DNA of 64,000 nucleotides from Elusimicrobiota bacterium (lineage in GTDB: Bacteria > Elusimicrobiota > Elusimicrobia > UBA1565 > UBA9628). Of this stretch, positions 60,797 to 64,000 are shown piece after piece. A model generated the notes under the pieces. It made no database searches and was not told where the DNA came from. It worked only from the letters and a program-made list of their open reading frames with translations. The translations under genes and the position numbers were made by a program. Every line of letters begins with the position of its first letter. Positions within the stretch are counted from its first letter, which is position 1. The DNA lies in assembly GCA_003452935.1 (NCBI GenBank), contig DMMY01000007.1, positions 70,769 to 134,768 of the forward strand. Reading direction: 5' to 3'.

Positions 60797-62181
60797 AGCG
60801 TGGGGCGCGTCATATCCTGGGGGCGAACCCAGGCCTCGAACTGCTCGGCGGTCAAGAGCCCAAGCTGGACCGCCGCTTGCTTGAGGCTGAGCCCTTGGGC
60901 ATGGGCGATGCGGGCGATACGAGCCGCCTGATCGTAGCCGATGCGCGGGCTCAGGGCGGTCACGAGCATGAGGCTGCGGCTCATGAGCTCGGTGATGCGC
61001 TCCCGGTCCGCCTCCAAGCCTCGGCAGCAATGCTCATCGAAGTTCCTGAGCGCGGCGGCCAGAAGCCGGGCGGATTGCAGGATATCGCGCATGATCAGAG
61101 GCTTGGCCGCATTGAGCTCAAAGTTGCCGGAGGCGCCGGCAGCCGTCACGGCCGCGTCGTGGCCCAAGACTTGGTAGCAAACCATGAGCAGGGCCTCGCA
61201 CTGGCTGGCATTGACCTTGCCGGGCATGATGGAAGAGCCGGGCTCGTTGGCGGGAATGCGAAGCTCGGCCAGTCCGGCCCGGGGCCCGGACGCCAGCCAA
61301 CGCACGTCATTGGCGATCTTGATGAGGGAAACGGCCAATGACTTAAGGGCGCCATGGGCGAAAACCAGCCCGTCGTGACCGGCCAAGGCTTCGAACTTGT
61401 TGGGTGCGCTGACAAAAGCCAAACCCGTCATCTCCGCGAGCCGCTTGGCGGCTAGCTGCGCGAAGCGGGGATGGCTGTTGAGTCCGGTGCCCACGGCGGT
61501 GCCGCCCAAGGCCAGTTCCTTGAGATGCGGCAGGCTGAGTTCCACGCGCTTAAGCCCGTTGTCCAGCATCTGGCACCAGCCCGAGACCTCCTGTCCCAAT
61601 GTCAACGGCACCGCGTCCATAAGGTGGGTGCGCCCGATCTTGACCACGTCGTTAAAATCCTCGGACTTGGAGCGTAAGGTCTTAAGGAGCGCTTCGATAG
61701 CGGGTACGAGGTCCTGGACCAGAGCTTCGACCGCTGCCAGGTGCATGGCCGTGGGAAAGACATCATTGGTGCTTTGAGCCATGTTGACATGGTCGTTGGG
61801 ATGGATGCGCAAAGCGCCGCCGCCGAGCTCCATGGCGCGGTTGGCGATGACTTCATTTGCGTTCATGTGGAACTGGGTGCCGGAGCCGGATTGCCAGACG
61901 GAAAGAGGGAAATGCTCGTCGAGCCTCCCGGACACGACCTCGTCGCAAGCCGCGGCTATGACCCGGGCCAGGGCATTCGGCAGGAGGCCCAACTCCTCAT
62001 TGGCCAGGGCCGCGGCCTTCTTGACCAGTCCCAGGGCGCGGATCATCTCCCGGGGGAGAAGGTCGCGGCCGGCCCCGGCGGAAAAATGCGCCAAAGCCCT
62101 TTGGGTCTGGGCGCCCCAATAACGCTGCGCCGGCACCTCGACTGCGCCCATGGAATCTGTCTCTACGCGGGTCTTAGCCAT
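60793..62181 (-). CDS. fumC: Class II fumarase
   Basis: The 462-residue enzyme interconverts fumarate and malate. The signature GSSIMPGKVNASQCE is near residue 314, and GSGTQFHMNANEV and TNDVFPTAMH lie in the N-terminal half. The length is normal. A TATGAT box at 62198-62193 predicts a 5-base leader. It lies divergent to ccdA. It is the first gene of a fumC, histidine kinase, TrpD-like operon with overlapping stops and starts. Confidence 0.95.
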   Translation of the reverse strand: MAKTRVETDSMGAVEVPAQRYWGAQTQRALAHFSAGAGRDLLPREMIRALGLVKKAAALANEELGLLPNALARVIAAACDEVVSGRLDEHFPLSVWQSGSGTQFHMNANEVIANRAMELGGGALRIHPNDHVNMAQSTNDVFPTAMHLAAVEALVQDLVPAIEALLKTLRSKSEDFNDVVKIGRTHLMDAVPLTLGQEVSGWCQMLDNGLKRVELSLPHLKELALGGTAVGTGLNSHPRFAQLAAKRLAEMTGLAFVSAPNKFEALAGHDGLVFAHGALKSLAVSLIKIANDVRWLASGPRAGLAELRIPANEPGSSIMPGKVNASQCEALLMVCYQVLGHDAAVTAAGASGNFELNAAKPLIMRDILQSARLLAAALRNFDEHCCRGLEADRERITELMSRSLMLVTALSPRIGYDQAARIARIAHAQGLSLKQAAVQLGLLTAEQFEAWVRPQDMTRPTL

Positions 62182-62220
62182 GGCTCAACCCTATCATAGA
62201 AAAATGTTAAACTGGGCGTC

Positions 62221-62949
62221 ATGAGACCCGTGGGCATCGCAGCCGCTTTTTTGGCCGGATTGGCCTCCTTCCTGTCCCCGTGCGTGCTGCCCTTGGTTCC
62301 CGGCTACATTTCCTTCATTTCGGGATTTTCATTGGAGGAACTCTCTTCGGGAACCTCCAAACGGGACGCCACGCGCCACGCCGCCCTGGCGACCGTGTTT
62401 TTCGTTATGGGCTTTGCCTCGGTCTTCACGGCCTTGGGAGCCTCGGCCTCATTCGTCGGACAGCTGCTCGCCGCGCACATGAAAATTCTCAGCAAGGTCG
62501 CGGGCGGGCTCATCATCGTCCTGGGGCTGCATACCATGGGACTGATTCCCATCCAGTGGCTCTACTACACCCGGCGCGCGGACACCTCCTCCGTAGCGCC
62601 CGGCTTGGCCGGCGCCTTTGTCATGGGATTGGCCTTCGCCTTCGGCTGGACGCCTTGCATCGGACCCATACTCGCCGCCATTCTCGCCTTGGCCGCGACC
62701 CAGGAAAATGTAGCCCAAGGAGTCGGCCTCCTCTTCATCTATTCACTGGGTCTGGGCGTGCCCTTCATCCTCACGGGCCTGGGACTAAACGCCTTCCTGC
62801 GCTTTTTCGCCCGCTACAAACGCTTTATCCGCTGGGGAGAGCTGACGGCCGGCGCTCTGTTGGTGGCCATAGGCGTTTTGGTTCTGGCCAACCGCCTGGC
62901 CTGGCTCGCGGCTCTTTTGCCGAGTTCTTTCTATAAATTCGCCCTCTAG
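62221..62949 (+). CDS. CcdA-like thiol-disulfide membrane protein
   Basis: The 242-residue protein has six membrane segments in the DsbD/CcdA pattern with two cysteines: SPCVLPLVPGY near 21 and GWTPCIGPI near 145. It passes electrons across the membrane for cytochrome c or thioredoxin-like proteins. TGT-TAAACT at 62208-62213 predicts a 1-base leader. It is followed after 4 bp by the DUF1207 gene. Confidence 0.92.
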   Translation: MRPVGIAAAFLAGLASFLSPCVLPLVPGYISFISGFSLEELSSGTSKRDATRHAALATVFFVMGFASVFTALGASASFVGQLLAAHMKILSKVAGGLIIVLGLHTMGLIPIQWLYYTRRADTSSVAPGLAGAFVMGLAFAFGWTPCIGPILAAILALAATQENVAQGVGLLFIYSLGLGVPFILTGLGLNAFLRFFARYKRFIRWGELTAGALLVAIGVLVLANRLAWLAALLPSSFYKFAL

Positions 62950-62953
62950 CGCC

Positions 62954-63802
62954 ATGTCCTGCCGCGGCCGATCCTGCACGCTGAGATTTTGCATCTCGGC
63001 TGCCGCTCTTGTGCTCAGCGTCCCAGTCCAGGCCGCGCAAGGATATTCCGTTTTCCCCCGTCCCTACGAGCTCTTCTCGCGCCTGCTGGCGGATCCGCGC
63101 CAGATCCAGATTGCCGCCTACTACTACCGGCAAGACGGCGATGATACGGCTGACGTGGCCCTGGGGCACTCCTGGGGACTGACGCGTTGGCAGACCGGCG
63201 ATCAATCACCATGGAACTGGCAGTGGTCCGTGGAAGGCATGGCTTATTCCCGCTTCAGGCTCAACGGCGGAGTCAACGAATTTCAGACCATCGATTTTTT
63301 CGCGAACCTGCCTCTGGAACTGCGCCGCGAAAAGGTCTCGGGGAAATTCATGCTCTTTCACGAGAGTTCGCATCTAGGCGATGACTATATCCGCCACACC
63401 GGCGACCAAGGCTTTCGCTACAGCCTCGACGGCCTAAAAGCCCTGGCCTCATACGAGCCTGCCGCAGCGCTGCGGATATACGCCGGCGGTTTTTATCTTC
63501 TGCACACGGTCCCCTCCCCGCACCGGCCGGGACTTCAGGCGGGTCTGGAGCTCAAGAGTCCGGACCGCAAGCTGTTTTCAAAAGCGCCGTACTGTCTCTA
63601 CCTGGGCCAGGATATCCAGTCGCGCGCCAGCGTAAGCTGGAACACGAGCTATCGCACGGTCTTCGGGGTGCGTCTGGGCCTGCAGGAACAGCGGCGTTTC
63701 ATGCGCGTGCATTTGGGCCATTACGCGGGCCGCTCGCCTTTCGGCCAATTCTTCCGCCGCCAGGAGAATCATTGGGACCTGGGCGTAAGCTTCGACCTAT
63801 AA
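62954..63802 (+). CDS. DUF1207 family outer-membrane-like protein
   Basis: The 282-residue protein has a Sec signal (about 1-27). Alternating beta-type sequence follows, with FPRPYELFSRLLADPRQ near the start, LFHESSHLGDDY near the middle and a final FDL, typical of a beta-barrel C-terminus. The family has no assigned function. It follows ccdA by 4 bp, so expression is probably joint. Confidence 0.84.
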   Translation: MSCRGRSCTLRFCISAAALVLSVPVQAAQGYSVFPRPYELFSRLLADPRQIQIAAYYYRQDGDDTADVALGHSWGLTRWQTGDQSPWNWQWSVEGMAYSRFRLNGGVNEFQTIDFFANLPLELRREKVSGKFMLFHESSHLGDDYIRHTGDQGFRYSLDGLKALASYEPAAALRIYAGGFYLLHTVPSPHRPGLQAGLELKSPDRKLFSKAPYCLYLGQDIQSRASVSWNTSYRTVFGVRLGLQEQRRFMRVHLGHYAGRSPFGQFFRRQENHWDLGVSFDL

Positions 63803-63920
63803 ATTTAAGTGGCGTGCCGTAGAGCAAAGGTCCCAAAAAAAATATAGGCCGTCTGCCACGGCCGCCTAGCCCTAAAGACTCATGTGGCGCACGACGCGTC
63901 TGCGCTATTATGTCTCCATT

Positions 63921-64000
63921 ATGAAAAAAATAGCCCGACTGTCCGCCCTCATAATCTCGTTTTCTCTCGGCCTCTCTTCCCGACTTCCGCAGAGGCCCTA
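63921..64000 (+). CDS. Start of a further secreted protein (cut by window edge)
   Basis: An ATG at 63921 opens a frame of 26 codons to the window end, beginning MKKIARLSALIISFSLGLSS, a clear Sec-signal start. TATTAT at 63906-63911 predicts a 3-base leader without a ribosome site. A TAGGCC motif lies about 70 bases upstream. The product cannot be identified. Confidence 0.55.
   Translation, partial: MKKIARLSALIISFSLGLSSRLPQRP

Overview
The window is GC-rich, densely coded bacterial DNA with no rRNA, tRNA or CRISPR array that I could see. It looks like a diderm bacterium: there are lipoproteins, an OmpA-type protein and a DUF1207 outer-membrane protein. Several traits recall anaerobic or fermentative Elusimicrobiota-like genomes: Sec-signalled proteins with long Ala/Pro-rich leaders fused to enzymes, a pseudopilin fused to an RDD domain, and a group 3b [NiFe] hydrogenase. 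The phylum is an inference; no marker gene here settles it.

Layout. 1-1578: the 3' end of a xanthine-dehydrogenase-type molybdenum subunit and a yeast-type cytosine deaminase. 1579-5853: an AT-richer accessory patch with a frameshifted tag gene and a 3.18-kb IS1595/ISXO2-type transposon (2590-5769). The transposon has 23-nt inverted ends (19 matches) and carries two unfamiliar membrane zinc-ribbon proteins. 5854-9022: a radical SAM protein, a lipoprotein, uppP and DUF167. 9019-14574: an OPA transporter, then the minus-strand run trmO, SGNH hydrolase, exported NIF3-like protein and MATE. 14684-25559: an exported adenylate kinase, an RmlD-like SDR, an IspH-UbiA fusion, hypF, a sodium:solute symporter and a PQ-loop membrane protein fused to a P-loop kinase. 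25706-31443: a GspE-like ATPase, an AmpG-like transporter, a GNAT, and a FlgO/FlgP/FlgT-like lipoprotein trio. 31577-36076: the complete hydrogenase operon hydB-hydG-hydD-hydA plus its protease. 36168-41658: an exported caspase-like protein, an exported endonuclease I and the RDD-pseudopilin fusion. 41714-47025: an orphan PduS/PduT-like pair, a POT peptide transporter and a prolyl-oligopeptidase-like protein that appears to have lost its catalytic triad. 47088-64000: an OmpA lipoprotein, FKBP, tyrS, malic enzyme, a sarcosine-oxidase-like enzyme, a TPR receptor kinase, AspT- and AEC-type transporters, an operon of fumC, a histidine kinase and a TrpD-like gene, ccdA and DUF1207.

How genes work together. 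HypF would supply the CN ligands of the hydrogenase, whose own protease (31577) would trim the large subunit. Fumarase, malic enzyme and the AspT/AEC transporters suggest C4-dicarboxylate handling alongside H2 metabolism. The most striking general signal is regulatory. In 18 transcription units a -10-like hexamer sits so close to the start codon that the predicted transcript begins at, or within five bases of, the initiation codon, without a Shine-Dalgarno sequence. Other genes in the same window have ordinary short leaders with strong AGGAGG-like sites. Leaderless expression therefore seems common here, and the transposon's own genes use it too.
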